From NCBI RefSeq assembly GCF_012563545.1, contig NZ_CP050804.1, positions 372,001-436,000 on the forward strand: a stretch of 64,000 nucleotides of DNA, read 5' to 3'. Of the stretch, positions 17,192 through 26,301 are shown piece after piece. The translations under genes and the position numbers were made by a program. A model generated the notes under the pieces. That model saw only the letters and a list, made by a program, of their open reading frames with translations. It had not been told where the DNA came from and did not search any database. This DNA is from Arcanobacterium buesumense (GTDB lineage: Bacteria; Actinomycetota; Actinomycetes; Actinomycetales; Actinomycetaceae). Numbering within the stretch: position 1 is the first letter of the stretch; the number at the start of each line of letters is the position of its first letter.

Positions 17192-18946
17192 GTGAGCGAA
17201 ACAACAACTGCTCGTAAGCCCGCACTATCTACAATGCGGCTCCCAGAACTTAAAGAATTGGCTGCGTCGATGGGAATTAAAATGCCCCCCAAGTCACGCA
17301 AAGCTGATTATATTGCGGCGATTAGAAGCAATAATACTGAAGTGAAGAATTCCCGGTCGGGAAAGTCGGTACAGAATGCTGATAAAACAGAAAATGAATC
17401 AGTATCGCGAACCGTCCAGTCTGACGCGTCGAATGAATCTGTAGATACAGAATCGAAAAAGATTGATATTGAATTACCAAATGAAGGCGGGCGTAATCGT
17501 AACCGCCGTGACCGGCACAATGATCGTCGCTCAGCAAAAGCTAAAATGAGTGACGAAGAAAAAGCCGCTGCGCTTAGCGCTTTAGAAGAGGCTGCTGAAC
17601 GCCGTGCTGAGGAACGTGGGCCGGTACGAGACAATGATGATGAAGATAATCGTCATCGTCGTGATCGCAACCAAAACAATCGTCGTGATCGCAACCAAAA
17701 CAATCGTCGTGATCGCAACCGTAATCGTCGTGATCGCAACCAAGAGAATAATCAAGAATCTCATAACAACGATCACGCATCTGAGCAATCAGCAGCTGAA
17801 GATGTTTTGATTCCAGTTGCGGGAATCCTTGATATTGACGGAAATAATGCCTACCTGCGTACTGGCGGCTACTTACCAGGCAAGAGTGACGCATACGTTT
17901 CATCACAAACAATTCGTCGTTTTGGATTACGCCGTGGCGATGCGATCCAAGGATCAGTTCGTCCGCACGCGGAAAACTCTCGTGGACGCCAACACAAATA
18001 TAATCCACTTGTTGATGTAGAGACGATTAACGGGCTGAGTATCGAAGATGCTGCGTTGCGTCCGGAGTTCAACAAGCTCACCCCGCTTTACCCGCAAGAA
18101 ATGCTACGGTTAGAAACTACACAAAAGGCACTGACCACGCGAATTATTGATCTTGTAGCCCCAATCGGTAAGGGACAGCGAGGCTTAATTGTCTCCCCGC
18201 CAAAGGCTGGTAAGACCGTTGTGATGCAGCAAATCGCGATGGCGATTGCCAATAACAACCCAAACGTTCATTTAATGGTGGTTCTGGTTGATGAGCGACC
18301 AGAAGAAGTGACCGATATGCAACGTTTAGTAAAGGGCGAAGTTATTGCATCAACCTTTGACCGCCCAGCATCTGATCATACAATTGTTGCTGAGCTTGCA
18401 GTTGAGCGTGCTAAGCGTTTGGTCGAATTGGGACAAGACGTCGTTATCTTGCTAGATTCCCTTACCCGGTTATCGCGAGCTTACAATCTGGCCGCCCCAG
18501 CATCTGGTCGAATTTTGTCTGGTGGCGTTGACGCTGCTGCATTGTATCCGCCAAAGAAGTTCTTTGGCGCTGCTCGAAACATTGAAAATGGCGGTTCGTT
18601 GACGATTATTGCCTCCGCGCTCGTGGAAACTGGATCGAAGATGGATGAAGTTATTTTCGAAGAGTTCAAGGGCACTGGCAATATGGAATTGCGGTTGTCA
18701 CGTCAGCTTGCGGACCGACGAATCTTCCCGGCAGTAGATATTAATGCATCCGGCACTCGCCGTGAAGAGCAACTACTTTCGCCTGAAGAGCTCAAGATTA
18801 TGTGGCATTTACGCCGCGGCTTGGGTCAGATGGATGTCCAAGAAGCCTCAGATCAACTACTGGGACGGATGCGTAAAACAGAATCGAATTCAGCATTGCT
18901 GATGTCGATTGTTCGCGGTGTCCAAGGTGCGGGTATCGAAGAGTAA
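17192..18946 (+). CDS. rho: Transcription termination factor Rho
   Basis: 584 residues from GTG 17192, which has GAGGAAGGA just upstream; the frame is open further back to a TTG at 17147 without a ribosome site. An N-terminal SAP-like segment ([28 protein letters not shown]) precedes a long Arg/Asn/Asp-rich insertion of about 150 residues. The RNA-binding domain follows ([18 protein letters not shown]), then the ATPase: [17 protein letters not shown] (Walker A), [31 protein letters not shown] (Walker B). The insertion is typical of actinobacterial Rho and is thought to widen RNA binding. About 200 bp of leader between 16993 and 17191 could carry autoregulation, but I see no decisive structure there. 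Confidence 0.95.
   Translation: MSETTTARKPALSTMRLPELKELAASMGIKMPPKSRKADYIAAIRSNNTEVKNSRSGKSVQNADKTENESVSRTVQSDASNESVDTESKKIDIELPNEGGRNRNRRDRHNDRRSAKAKMSDEEKAAALSALEEAAERRAEERGPVRDNDDEDNRHRRDRNQNNRRDRNQNNRRDRNRNRRDRNQENNQESHNNDHASEQSAAEDVLIPVAGILDIDGNNAYLRTGGYLPGKSDAYVSSQTIRRFGLRRGDAIQGSVRPHAENSRGRQHKYNPLVDVETINGLSIEDAALRPEFNKLTPLYPQEMLRLETTQKALTTRIIDLVAPIGKGQRGLIVSPPKAGKTVVMQQIAMAIANNNPNVHLMVVLVDERPEEVTDMQRLVKGEVIASTFDRPASDHTIVAELAVERAKRLVELGQDVVILLDSLTRLSRAYNLAAPASGRILSGGVDAAALYPPKKFFGAARNIENGGSLTIIASALVETGSKMDEVIFEEFKGTGNMELRLSRQLADRRIFPAVDINASGTRREEQLLSPEELKIMWHLRRGLGQMDVQEASDQLLGRMRKTESNSALLMSIVRGVQGAGIEE
17657..17741 (+). repeat. Tandem 21-24-bp repeats in the Rho insertion
   Basis: The 16-mer CGTCGTGATCGCAACC recurs at 17657, 17681, 17705 and 17726 in phase, encoding RRDRN units separated by QNN or R/N residues. 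The near-identity of the copies at DNA level, not just in protein, implies recent duplication. Unit number is therefore likely to vary between strains. Confidence 0.9.
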
Positions 18947-19141
18947 CTTTTCTCCATATCGGCCGTGAATCTACTCACTAATAATGGTAAAACCGCGACC
19001 GATATGATGTAATAATGCGTCGGCTTTTGGTTCACCACATGGCCGCTGAAAGCTACTATTGCTTTCCGCAAGCTACGAAAAATCGATATTTTTCGGGTGC
19101 GATGTGGACCCAGGGCACAAAACGATCCAAGGAGATTTCCT

Positions 19142-19354
19142 ATGAAAAAGGACATTCACCCAAATTACGCTCCCGTGCACGTAACATGCACCTGCGGTAA
19201 TGAATTTGATACTCGTTCCACCCTCACTGGTGGCGAGTTGCGTGTAGACGTTTGCTCGGCATGCCACCCGTTCTACACTGGTAAGCAGAAGATTCTGGAT
19301 ACCGGTGGTCGTGTGGCTCGCTTCGAAGCTCGATACGGCAAGCGCACCAAGTAG
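19142..19354 (+). CDS. rpmE: 50S ribosomal protein L31, zinc-binding form
   Basis: 70 residues. Start ATG 19142 has AAGGAGATTTCCT before it; the frame is open back to 19097 but without a ribosome site. [20 protein letters not shown] carries a CxC pair and [15 protein letters not shown] the CxxC pair, so this is the C+ (zinc) form of bL31, which in many bacteria is replaced by a C- paralogue under zinc limitation. The rho-rpmE-prfA-prmC order is conserved widely in actinobacteria. A strong terminator follows, so prfA has its own promoter. Confidence 0.96.
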   Translation: MKKDIHPNYAPVHVTCTCGNEFDTRSTLTGGELRVDVCSACHPFYTGKQKILDTGGRVARFEARYGKRTK

Positions 19355-19364
19355 CTTTGTTACC

Positions 19365-19402
19365 AAACGCCGGTACGATTCGTCGTACCGGCGTTTGTTT
19401 TA
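19365..19402 (+). terminator. Rho-independent terminator after rpmE
   Basis: AAACGCCGGTACGA at 19365-19378 pairs perfectly with TCGTACCGGCGTTT at 19383-19396 around loop TTCG, followed by GTTTTAC. It lies 10 bp after the rpmE stop. Confidence 0.88.
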
Positions 19403-19491
19403 CACTTAATACTAGTAACGATCAGATCGACGACGCGGATACGGCGCCGTCATAAAACCCGGCCGACAGCCGTCAACATATAAGGACAATA

Positions 19492-20607
19492 ATGAGTGCA
19501 TTTCCCGCAGCTGATGCGATGGTGGCAGAATACCAGGAGATCGAAGATCAAATGTCTTCACCGGAGGTCTTATCGCGTCCGGAAAAACTGCGAAGCTTAG
19601 GCCGGCGATATGCTCAACTAGGACGCGTCGTTTCTCGATATCGCACATGGCAAAAGGCCGCGGCTGACCTTGCTGACGTGCGTGAGATTCTCTCATTAGG
19701 CGGTGAGGACGCACAACTTTTTGAATCTGAACTCCCGCGATTAGAAGAAGAAGCCGCTGCTGCCGCGGCTAGTCTTCGTGATGCTCTGATTCCGCGCGAC
19801 CCTGACGATCCGCGTGACGCTATCGTAGAAGTTAAAGCTGGCGAAGGTGGTGAAGAGTCTGCCTTGTTTGCTGCCGATTTAGTGCGTATGTATCAACGTT
19901 ACGCTGAATCTCAAGGATGGAACGTTCAGGTATTGTCAGCTACGCCAACGGAACTGGGCGGATATAAAGATATTCAAATGGCAGTGAAATCACCATCTGT
20001 ATCTGAAGATCCAGCCGACGGAGTGTGGGCACATTTGAAGTTCGAAGCTGGTGTACATCGTGTTCAACGAGTGCCAACCACAGAATCTCAAGGACGTATC
20101 CACACATCGGCTGCTGGCGTTCTCGTCTTTGCTGAAGTAGATGAACCAGAAGAAGTACAAGTTGCGGATAACGAACTTCGTATCGATGTTTTCCGTTCCT
20201 CTGGCCCAGGTGGCCAGTCGGTTAATACCACCGATTCGGCAGTGCGCATCACCCACTTACCGACTGGTATTACGGTTTCAATGCAAGACGAAAAATCTCA
20301 GATCAAGAATCGCGAAGCAGCTATGCGTGTTCTTTTAGCGCGGCTTCGCCAATTACAACTTGAAGAACAGGCAGCGAAGGAAGCTGATCAGCGTCGTTCA
20401 CAGGTTCGAACAGTGGATCGTTCCGAACGTGTGCGAACCTATAATTTCCCCGAAAACCGTATTGCTGATCATCGTACTGGTTATAAAGCACACAATCTAG
20501 ACGCCGTCCTCAATGGCGATCTTGCACCGATTATTGAATCACTGCGCGTGATGGATGAAACTCAACGCTTGGATCAGGCTGCGAAAGACGCAACTGAAAC
20601 GAAATAA
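19492..20607 (+). CDS. prfA: Peptide chain release factor 1
   Basis: 371 residues. The N-terminal helical domain 1 is followed by the tRNA-mimicry region and the catalytic [20 protein letters not shown] containing GGQ, whose Gln is methylated by Prm[15 protein letters not shown] closes the family signature. The protein recognises UAA and UAG and releases the nascent chain. prmC, its methyltransferase, begins within 12 bp, consistent with functional coupling. Confidence 0.96.
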   Translation: MSAFPAADAMVAEYQEIEDQMSSPEVLSRPEKLRSLGRRYAQLGRVVSRYRTWQKAAADLADVREILSLGGEDAQLFESELPRLEEEAAAAAASLRDALIPRDPDDPRDAIVEVKAGEGGEESALFAADLVRMYQRYAESQGWNVQVLSATPTELGGYKDIQMAVKSPSVSEDPADGVWAHLKFEAGVHRVQRVPTTESQGRIHTSAAGVLVFAEVDEPEEVQVADNELRIDVFRSSGPGGQSVNTTDSAVRITHLPTGITVSMQDEKSQIKNREAAMRVLLARLRQLQLEEQAAKEADQRRSQVRTVDRSERVRTYNFPENRIADHRTGYKAHNLDAVLNGDLAPIIESLRVMDETQRLDQAAKDATETK

Positions 20608-20618
20608 GGCACTGGTTG

Positions 20619-21464
20619 ATGACTACCTGGGCACAGAAGTTACGCGTCGGCACAATGCTCCTTGCCGACGCTGGTTTGCCATCTCCAGATGTTGATGCTC
20701 GATTGATAGCCGAATGGATCGTTAGCCAGGTACCACTTGGGCACCAGACGATAACTGTGGCTGACGAAGAACGCTTTGACAAGGCAATATCTCGCCGCGC
20801 AACAAATGAGCCGGTGCAACATATTATTGGTCGGATGTGGTTTCGATATTTGGAACTCATCAGCCGGCCAGGTGCTTTCATTGTGCGACCCGAAACTGAA
20901 ATGGTGACTCAAGCTGGACTTGACGCCGTGACAGCGATGCAGAAAAAGACTCCCATCGTCGTTGATTTGTGTACTGGATCTGGAGCAATTGCGTTAGCTG
21001 TTGCAACAGAAATACCAACCAGCCGGGTATGGGGTGTGGAACGTGATGCCACGGCGTTTGCGGTAGCTGAAGAAAACAATGCCCGTTATGGTAAGCCGGT
21101 AACGCTGATTCACGACGACGCACGCACCGCCTTGCCAGAGCTTAATGGCAAAGTCGATGTGTGCATTTCTAATCCGCCTTATGTGCCACAGGAGCAAAAT
21201 CTCCCTGCAGATGTGTACCATGATCCGCCGCAGGCGTTGTACGGTGGAGGAGTAGATGGCTTAGATGTGCCACGCGAACTGGTTATACGTGCATTCGATA
21301 TGCTCAGACCAGGAGGCGTGTTAGTGATGGAACATGGTGACAACCAAGGTTCAGCTCTAGTTACTCATGCGCGTAGGTGTGGTTTTTATACCGCCCACAC
21401 TGGGGTTGATTTGACTGGTCGAGATCGCTGGCTTTATGCCGAAAAGGGGAAAGATGATCGTTGA
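20619..21464 (+). CDS. prmC: Release factor glutamine methyltransferase
   Basis: 281 residues from ATG 20619 (TTG 20616 directly precedes it). An N-terminal helical bundle (LRVGTMLLADAGLPSPDVDA) precedes a SAM-dependent methyltransferase core. VVDLCTGSGAIALAVATE is the SAM-binding motif I, and CISNPPYVPQ carries the NPPY active-site motif that holds the target glutamine. It methylates Gln of the GGQ motif in RF1/RF2. It overlaps the next gene by 11 bp. Confidence 0.94.
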   Translation: MTTWAQKLRVGTMLLADAGLPSPDVDARLIAEWIVSQVPLGHQTITVADEERFDKAISRRATNEPVQHIIGRMWFRYLELISRPGAFIVRPETEMVTQAGLDAVTAMQKKTPIVVDLCTGSGAIALAVATEIPTSRVWGVERDATAFAVAEENNARYGKPVTLIHDDARTALPELNGKVDVCISNPPYVPQEQNLPADVYHDPPQALYGGGVDGLDVPRELVIRAFDMLRPGGVLVMEHGDNQGSALVTHARRCGFYTAHTGVDLTGRDRWLYAEKGKDDR

Positions 21465-22092
21465 TACAAACGAAGATCTTGATGTGGCATTAGACGTTGC
21501 CCATCAGGCCGTTACTCATGGGCATGTGGTATGTTTGCCAACCGATACCGTTTATGGCATTGGCGCAGACCCGTTTTCTTATGACGCGGTTACTGCCTTA
21601 TTGGCGGCAAAGTCACGCACCCGCGCGATGCCACCACCGGTTCTTGTTGCATCTATTGAACAAGCACGTTCATTAGTTGCTCAGCTCCCACAAAGTGCGC
21701 ACAGGTTAATGGATAAGTTTTGGCCTGGTGCATTGACGATTATTTTGCCTGCTAAAGAAACCTTAGGTTGGGATTTAGGAGAAACCTTCGGAACTGTTGC
21801 GCTGCGGATGCCAGATGATGCTGTGACCTTAGAGCTTTTGCAGCGAGTTGGCCCGTTGGCAGTGACGTCAGCTAACAAAACTGGGCAACAACCGGCTGTG
21901 GAAATATCCCAAGCTGTTGCACAGTTAGGAGAAGCAGTTGCCGTATATCTTGACGGCGGAACCTCACCAGGTGGCGTGCCGTCAACGATTGTGCGGTGGA
22001 ACCACGATTCCGATACCTATGACGTTTTACGTGACGGTGCTATCAGCCAGGATGATATAGCAACTATTGTGAGTCTTGAGGTGACGTCGTGA
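21454..22092 (+). CDS. YrdC-domain L-threonylcarbamoyladenylate synthase
   Basis: 212 residues from ATG 21454, chosen because AAGGGGA lies 4 bases upstream, inside the end of prmC. The YrdC/Sua5 fold is evident: GHVVCLPTDTVYGIGADPF, a KSRTRAMPPPVLVAS segment, FWPGALTIIL, and VAVTSANKTGQQPA. It makes threonylcarbamoyl-AMP from threonine, bicarbonate and ATP for the t6A37 modification of ANN-decoding tRNAs. No long C-terminal Sua5 domain is present, so it is the short TsaC type. It overlaps the next gene as GTGA. Confidence 0.9.
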   Translation: MIVDTNEDLDVALDVAHQAVTHGHVVCLPTDTVYGIGADPFSYDAVTALLAAKSRTRAMPPPVLVASIEQARSLVAQLPQSAHRLMDKFWPGALTIILPAKETLGWDLGETFGTVALRMPDDAVTLELLQRVGPLAVTSANKTGQQPAVEISQAVAQLGEAVAVYLDGGTSPGGVPSTIVRWNHDSDTYDVLRDGAISQDDIATIVSLEVTS

Positions 22093-23234
22093 GGGCTTAC
22101 CTGCTGATTATGGTTATGGCCGGAATCGTGACCTACTTGCTTGTACCTGTAGTGCATCGAATTTCGCTTGCTGTTGGGGCGGTAACACAAATTAGAGCTC
22201 GCGATGTTCATAAAGTGCCCATTGCCCGCTTAGGGGGCGTGGCAATGTATCTGGGTTTCGTTTCAGCGCTTGTTATTGCTTCGCAAATTCCTTATTTCCA
22301 TAGTGTTTTAGGGGATAGCTCTGTGGCATGGGCAGTGGTTGCTGGCGCCGGGATCATATGCTGTATCGGAATTATTGATGATATTTATGAGTTGCCGTGG
22401 TATGCCAAACTTGCCGGCCAGATGTTGGCTGCTGGAGTAATGGTGTGGTTTGGGGTGCAGTTGGTGAGTGTTCCGCTACTCGGCCTGACTGTTGGGTCTG
22501 CACGACTAACTTTATTTGTGACTATTGTTGCGGTTGTCGTCGTCGTTAACGCAGTGAACTTTATTGATGGGCTGGATGGTTTAGCGGCTGGCGTTGTTGG
22601 AATTGCGGCATTGTCGTTTTTTGCTTACACCTACTATCTGACCCGAGAGAACTCGCCTGGTGATTTTACTTCCGTAGCAACGGCATTGGTCGCTGCCTTA
22701 GTGGGAATATGTTTTGGGTTTTTGCCTCACAATTTTCATCCTGCCCGGATATTTATGGGGGATTCGGGAGCGTTAATGCTGGGGACCATTATTGCTGGTG
22801 CTTCTATTGTTGTTACTGGCCAAATCGATCCGGCAGCGGCGAATACGCCAGAGGCTATCCCGGCCTATATGCCGTTAATTGTACCGTTGTTAATTCTTAT
22901 CATTCCGCTAGTGGATTTGGTGTGGGGTGTGGTTCGTCGCGTGGCTCAGGGACGTTCTCCTTTTTCGGCCGACGCTGGACATTTACATCATCGACTTTTA
23001 CGGCATGGACATTCACATACGAATGCAGTGCTGGTGTTGTATATGTGGACTGCAGTAGCCTCGGTGAGTGCAGTTTGTGGGGTGGCTTTCCCGTTAAAGT
23101 GGGTGGTGCCGATGGCGCTTTTAGGTGTGATAGGGGCAATTGCTGTAACTTCGCGGGTCTTTGCAGCGCGTCGGGAGTTGATTGCTCGGCGTATGAAAGA
23201 AAAAGTCGAGTATATTCGTGCGCAATGGAAGTAA
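22089..23234 (+). CDS. Undecaprenyl-phosphate N-acetylhexosamine-1-phosphate transferase (WecA/TagO-like)
   Basis: 381 residues from GTG 22089, overlapping the upstream stop. It is an integral membrane protein of the MraY/WecA family with about 11 helices. Family loops are visible: GGVAMYLGF, GIIDDIYELPWYAKLAGQ (DD pair), NFIDGLDGLAAG, FMGDSGALMLG, and the cytoplasmic HLHHRLLRHGHSH. The His-rich last loop marks the WecA branch over MraY. It transfers GlcNAc-1-P or a similar sugar phosphate from UDP-sugar to undecaprenyl phosphate, starting a wall polymer (teichoic acid-like or arabinogalactan-type linkage). The prmC-tsaC-wecA order before the atp operon is common in actinobacteria. Confidence 0.88.
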   Translation: MRAYLLIMVMAGIVTYLLVPVVHRISLAVGAVTQIRARDVHKVPIARLGGVAMYLGFVSALVIASQIPYFHSVLGDSSVAWAVVAGAGIICCIGIIDDIYELPWYAKLAGQMLAAGVMVWFGVQLVSVPLLGLTVGSARLTLFVTIVAVVVVVNAVNFIDGLDGLAAGVVGIAALSFFAYTYYLTRENSPGDFTSVATALVAALVGICFGFLPHNFHPARIFMGDSGALMLGTIIAGASIVVTGQIDPAAANTPEAIPAYMPLIVPLLILIIPLVDLVWGVVRRVAQGRSPFSADAGHLHHRLLRHGHSHTNAVLVLYMWTAVASVSAVCGVAFPLKWVVPMALLGVIGAIAVTSRVFAARRELIARRMKEKVEYIRAQWK

Positions 23235-23235
23235 T

Positions 23236-23655
23236 GTGAAGCGAAAACCGGGCCAGCGCCTAACTGCTGATCAGATTATTTCGAGAGCCACGCTGTGGAG
23301 CATCATCGGTGTGGGACTAATGACAGTTATAGCCACGCTGATAATGGCCCTTAGTGGCATAATGCACATTGTTCCTTCTGTTGTGCTGGGTGGCGCTGTT
23401 GTCTGCGTAATGAATGCCGTTTCGCTTATCGTATCTCATATTGGAGACCGGGTAACTTCCTTAACGACGGTGAGTGCTATCGGCGGCTATGTGGTGAAAT
23501 TAGGCCTAATAATTGGGACTTTCATCTCACTTATTAAGTGGGATATTTTCCTTCCTAATATCGTGGCAATTTCAATAATATGTGGAATTATGATCTGGAT
23601 AAGCGTCATGGGTTTTATTGTCATACGGACTGAGGGCCCAGAAATCGAAGAATGA
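23236..23655 (+). CDS. AtpI-like small membrane protein upstream of ATP synthase genes
   Basis: 139 residues from GTG 23236, two bases after the wecA-like stop, with GGAAG in front. Four hydrophobic helices are evident (about residues 20-40, 45-65, 80-100 and 105-125). The sequence is not strongly conserved, but the position directly before atpB and the size match the ATP synthase I (AtpI/UncI-like) group thought to help assemble the c-ring. The evidence is mainly position and topology. Confidence 0.6.
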   Translation: MKRKPGQRLTADQIISRATLWSIIGVGLMTVIATLIMALSGIMHIVPSVVLGGAVVCVMNAVSLIVSHIGDRVTSLTTVSAIGGYVVKLGLIIGTFISLIKWDIFLPNIVAISIICGIMIWISVMGFIVIRTEGPEIEE

Positions 23656-23809
23656 GCAATACTTGTTGTAAGGCTACTTATTTGCCTTTGGTTAAGGGAG
23701 AGAATATCGGGTAGAGTTATCCGTGTTCGTACCTGGAAGTCCGGCTGTGTGCTGTGCTCGCAAATGGCTCCAAGTTTAATCCACGTGATACTGAGGGAAA
23801 TTAAGAACT

Positions 23810-24640
23810 GTGCTTTCTTTGCTAACCACTCTGAGAACCGTGCCGATTCTGCTTGCATCAAACTCTGGCGATGGATTTGTCGCTCCTGGTCTTGAACATG
23901 AATTCAATCCAGATCCGCTACTTTTTGCTGGAACCCCGTTTGCGATTCACCGACTAATCCTCGTTCGGCTTATTGCCGTTTTTGTTTTACTTGCTGTGAT
24001 GGTGTGGTATTCACGTCATGCAAAACTTGTTCCTTCTCGGGCTCAGTCAGCAGTGGAGTCTTTACTAGATTTTTCGCGGGTACAAATCGGTGAAGAAATT
24101 TTAGGTAAAGAACATGCTGAAAAGTATCAGGCCATGCTGGCCACACTCTTTCTGGGCATCTTGTTTATGAACCTCACTGGAGTGATTCCAGGTTTGCAAA
24201 TCGCCGGCACATCACTTATCGGCATGCCACTCGTATATGCGTTTTTTGCTTTTGTTGGCTTTGTTGTTGCTGGAATTAAAACTCGTGGGTTTGGTCGATT
24301 CTTGCGCGAACAACTCTTCCCACCGGGAGTACCCACACCGGTCTATGTCCTAGTAGCTCCGCTAGAATTCTTATCAACGTTCGTTCTTCGTCCTTTGACT
24401 CTCACAGTTCGTCTCTTATCGAATATGGTCGCTGGACACTTTATTTTGGTTTTGTGTTTCTTGGGGACACATTACCTCTACTTCCAGATCGCCGGAAAAT
24501 TTGGCGTAGCACTTGGAAGTCTGACACTTCTCGCAGGCGTTATTTTCGTCGTCTTCGAGCTTTTTGTTGGCGCATTGCAGGCATACATTTTCGCGATGCT
24601 TGCAGCCGTCTACATTTCATTATCCATCTCAGAACACTGA
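23810..24640 (+). CDS. atpB: F-type ATP synthase subunit a
   Basis: 276 residues from GTG 23810. It is a multi-helix membrane protein. FVLRPLTLTVRLLSNMVAGH contains the essential stator arginine facing the c-ring, and ELFVGALQAYIFAMLAAVYI is the conserved last helix pair. It forms the proton half-channels of Fo. It opens the atpBEFHAGDC operon; a 154-bp gap upstream should hold its promoter. Confidence 0.95.
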   Translation: MLSLLTTLRTVPILLASNSGDGFVAPGLEHEFNPDPLLFAGTPFAIHRLILVRLIAVFVLLAVMVWYSRHAKLVPSRAQSAVESLLDFSRVQIGEEILGKEHAEKYQAMLATLFLGILFMNLTGVIPGLQIAGTSLIGMPLVYAFFAFVGFVVAGIKTRGFGRFLREQLFPPGVPTPVYVLVAPLEFLSTFVLRPLTLTVRLLSNMVAGHFILVLCFLGTHYLYFQIAGKFGVALGSLTLLAGVIFVVFELFVGALQAYIFAMLAAVYISLSISEH

Positions 24641-24664
24641 GACATACAAACAAAGGAAACTCCA

Positions 24665-24874
24665 ATGATCGGTAACATCGCCACCATCGGTTACGGTATT
24701 GCAACTATTGGCCCAGGTATTGGTATTGGCCTTATCGGTGCAAAAAACCAAGAGGCAACCGCTCGTCAGCCAGAACTTAAAGGCTATTTGCGTGTGAATA
24801 TGATTCTGTCGATCGCATTCGCTGAAGCACTCGGCCTTATTGGCTTCGTGGCTGGTTTCGTCTTCGCTGCGTGA
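24665..24874 (+). CDS. atpE: F-type ATP synthase subunit c
   Basis: 69 residues, two helices joined by the polar loop GAKNQEATARQPE. The ion-binding carboxylate is Glu54 in AFAEALGLIG. No sodium-site signature (Gln plus Ser/Thr around the Glu) is seen, so proton coupling is expected. It overlaps atpF as GTGA. Confidence 0.96.
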   Translation: MIGNIATIGYGIATIGPGIGIGLIGAKNQEATARQPELKGYLRVNMILSIAFAEALGLIGFVAGFVFAA

Positions 24875-25440
24875 TACTGATGCTAAGTTCAACTATCCTT
24901 GCAGTAACTGAAGGCTCTGGCTTTTCGTTGCTAGTTCCGGCAGTGCCGGATCTTATCTGGGGTACCGTTGCCTTTTTGATTGTAGCGCTGGCGATCTATA
25001 AGTTTGCTTGGCCTTCGTTTATCGCCATGCTCGATGAGCGTGCCGAAAAAATCGAACACGGCATTAAGGCGGCAGAAATTGCGCGCGTAGAGATTGATGC
25101 GGAACGCGCTGATCTTGCTGATCAGATTCGTGATGCCCATCGAGATGCAGAGCAAATTCGCGAGAAAGCAACTGCTAACGCTAAAGCTATTGTTGCAGAT
25201 GCTCAAGAGCAGGCCCGCTTTGATGCTGACCAGATCCTTGACATCGCGCACCGGCGTATCGCTGCAGACACTGACGCGGCACGTCGTACATTGCGTTCTG
25301 ATGTGGGCGCGTTAGCAACGGACTTGGCTGCTCGTATTGTTGGTGAGGCATTGACTGACAGTGAGCTAGCCCAGCGGGTAACAGACAGATTCCTTGACGA
25401 ACTAGAAGTTTCAACGATTTCAGCTCATCAGGAGGCCTAA
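24871..25440 (+). CDS. atpF: F-type ATP synthase subunit b
   Basis: 189 residues from GTG 24871, overlapping the atpE stop. A single N-terminal membrane helix (LIWGTVAFLIVALAIYKFAW) precedes a long Ala/Arg/Glu-rich helix that forms the peripheral stalk. The stop overlaps the atpH start as TAATG. Confidence 0.94.
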   Translation: MILMLSSTILAVTEGSGFSLLVPAVPDLIWGTVAFLIVALAIYKFAWPSFIAMLDERAEKIEHGIKAAEIARVEIDAERADLADQIRDAHRDAEQIREKATANAKAIVADAQEQARFDADQILDIAHRRIAADTDAARRTLRSDVGALATDLAARIVGEALTDSELAQRVTDRFLDELEVSTISAHQEA

Positions 25441-26255
25441 TGCGTTCGGGAAGTATAGCGGCTCTTGACCGGGCACGCGATCGTTGGGATGCGGTATTAC
25501 GCAATACGCCAGGAATGGAAATCGATAGCGCGAATGCTATTTTTGCGGTTATTGATATTCTCTGTAGCTATCCCAACGTTATCGCCGCAATGGAAGACAG
25601 CGCCCGTGGTGAAGATAGCCGTGCTCAACTTGCGCACGATATTTTCAGCGGTAAGGTGCGTGAAGACGTCGTCGAACTGTTGATGGGGCTGACGCGTGAT
25701 CACTGGTCAGAAAACGGCGATCTCCCACTAGCCCTTGAGTACCTTGGTATTCACACGTTGTTAGTCGGGGCGAAGCAATCTGGGCAACTAACTGATGTTG
25801 AGCAAGAGCTTTACGTTATTTTGCGTACCTTGCGCAATGAACGCGGATTGCGCCTGACACTCAGTGACACACTATATGAGCCGCTGCAACGTGCTGAACT
25901 AGCTCGGAAAGTTTTTCACGAGTACGGAACATACACTAAAGAGTTACTCGCGCGGGCGGTCGTCCGTATTGAACGAGGCCGAACCTTGGCGCAGTCTCTT
26001 ACGCGGTATCTCGATCTGGCAGCTGACCTCGATCATCATATCGTTGCTTCGGTTATCAGTGCGGTTCCGCTTACTAGGGCGCAAGAAGAGCGACTTACGA
26101 AAATTCTTACCCGAACCTACAACACAGCCGTTGCCATCCATGTGACTTTGAATCCCGACGTTATCGGTGGTATTCGAATTCACGTGGGCGATGATGTGAT
26201 CGATGGGACACTTGCCAGCCGAATTGCGGCACTGCGAGAAAAATTTACTAACTGA
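25440..26255 (+). CDS. atpH: F-type ATP synthase subunit delta
   Basis: 271 residues, longer than the roughly 180-residue E. coli delta, as is usual for actinobacteria. The C-terminal half holds the OSCP signature (ARAVVRIERGRTLAQSLTRY, LNPDVIGGIRIHVGDDVIDG). It connects subunit b to the alpha-beta head. It overlaps atpF by one base. Confidence 0.92.
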   Translation: MRSGSIAALDRARDRWDAVLRNTPGMEIDSANAIFAVIDILCSYPNVIAAMEDSARGEDSRAQLAHDIFSGKVREDVVELLMGLTRDHWSENGDLPLALEYLGIHTLLVGAKQSGQLTDVEQELYVILRTLRNERGLRLTLSDTLYEPLQRAELARKVFHEYGTYTKELLARAVVRIERGRTLAQSLTRYLDLAADLDHHIVASVISAVPLTRAQEERLTKILTRTYNTAVAIHVTLNPDVIGGIRIHVGDDVIDGTLASRIAALREKFTN

Positions 26256-26301
26256 AATAGAACTGGCAGCTTTCGGGCTGCTTCGAGCGAAGGAATGATG
26301 A

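Noticed and set aside
17574-18008. Long antisense frame over the rho insertion
   Set aside because: It arises from the repeated CGTCGTGATCGC units; the sense frame has clear Rho motifs.
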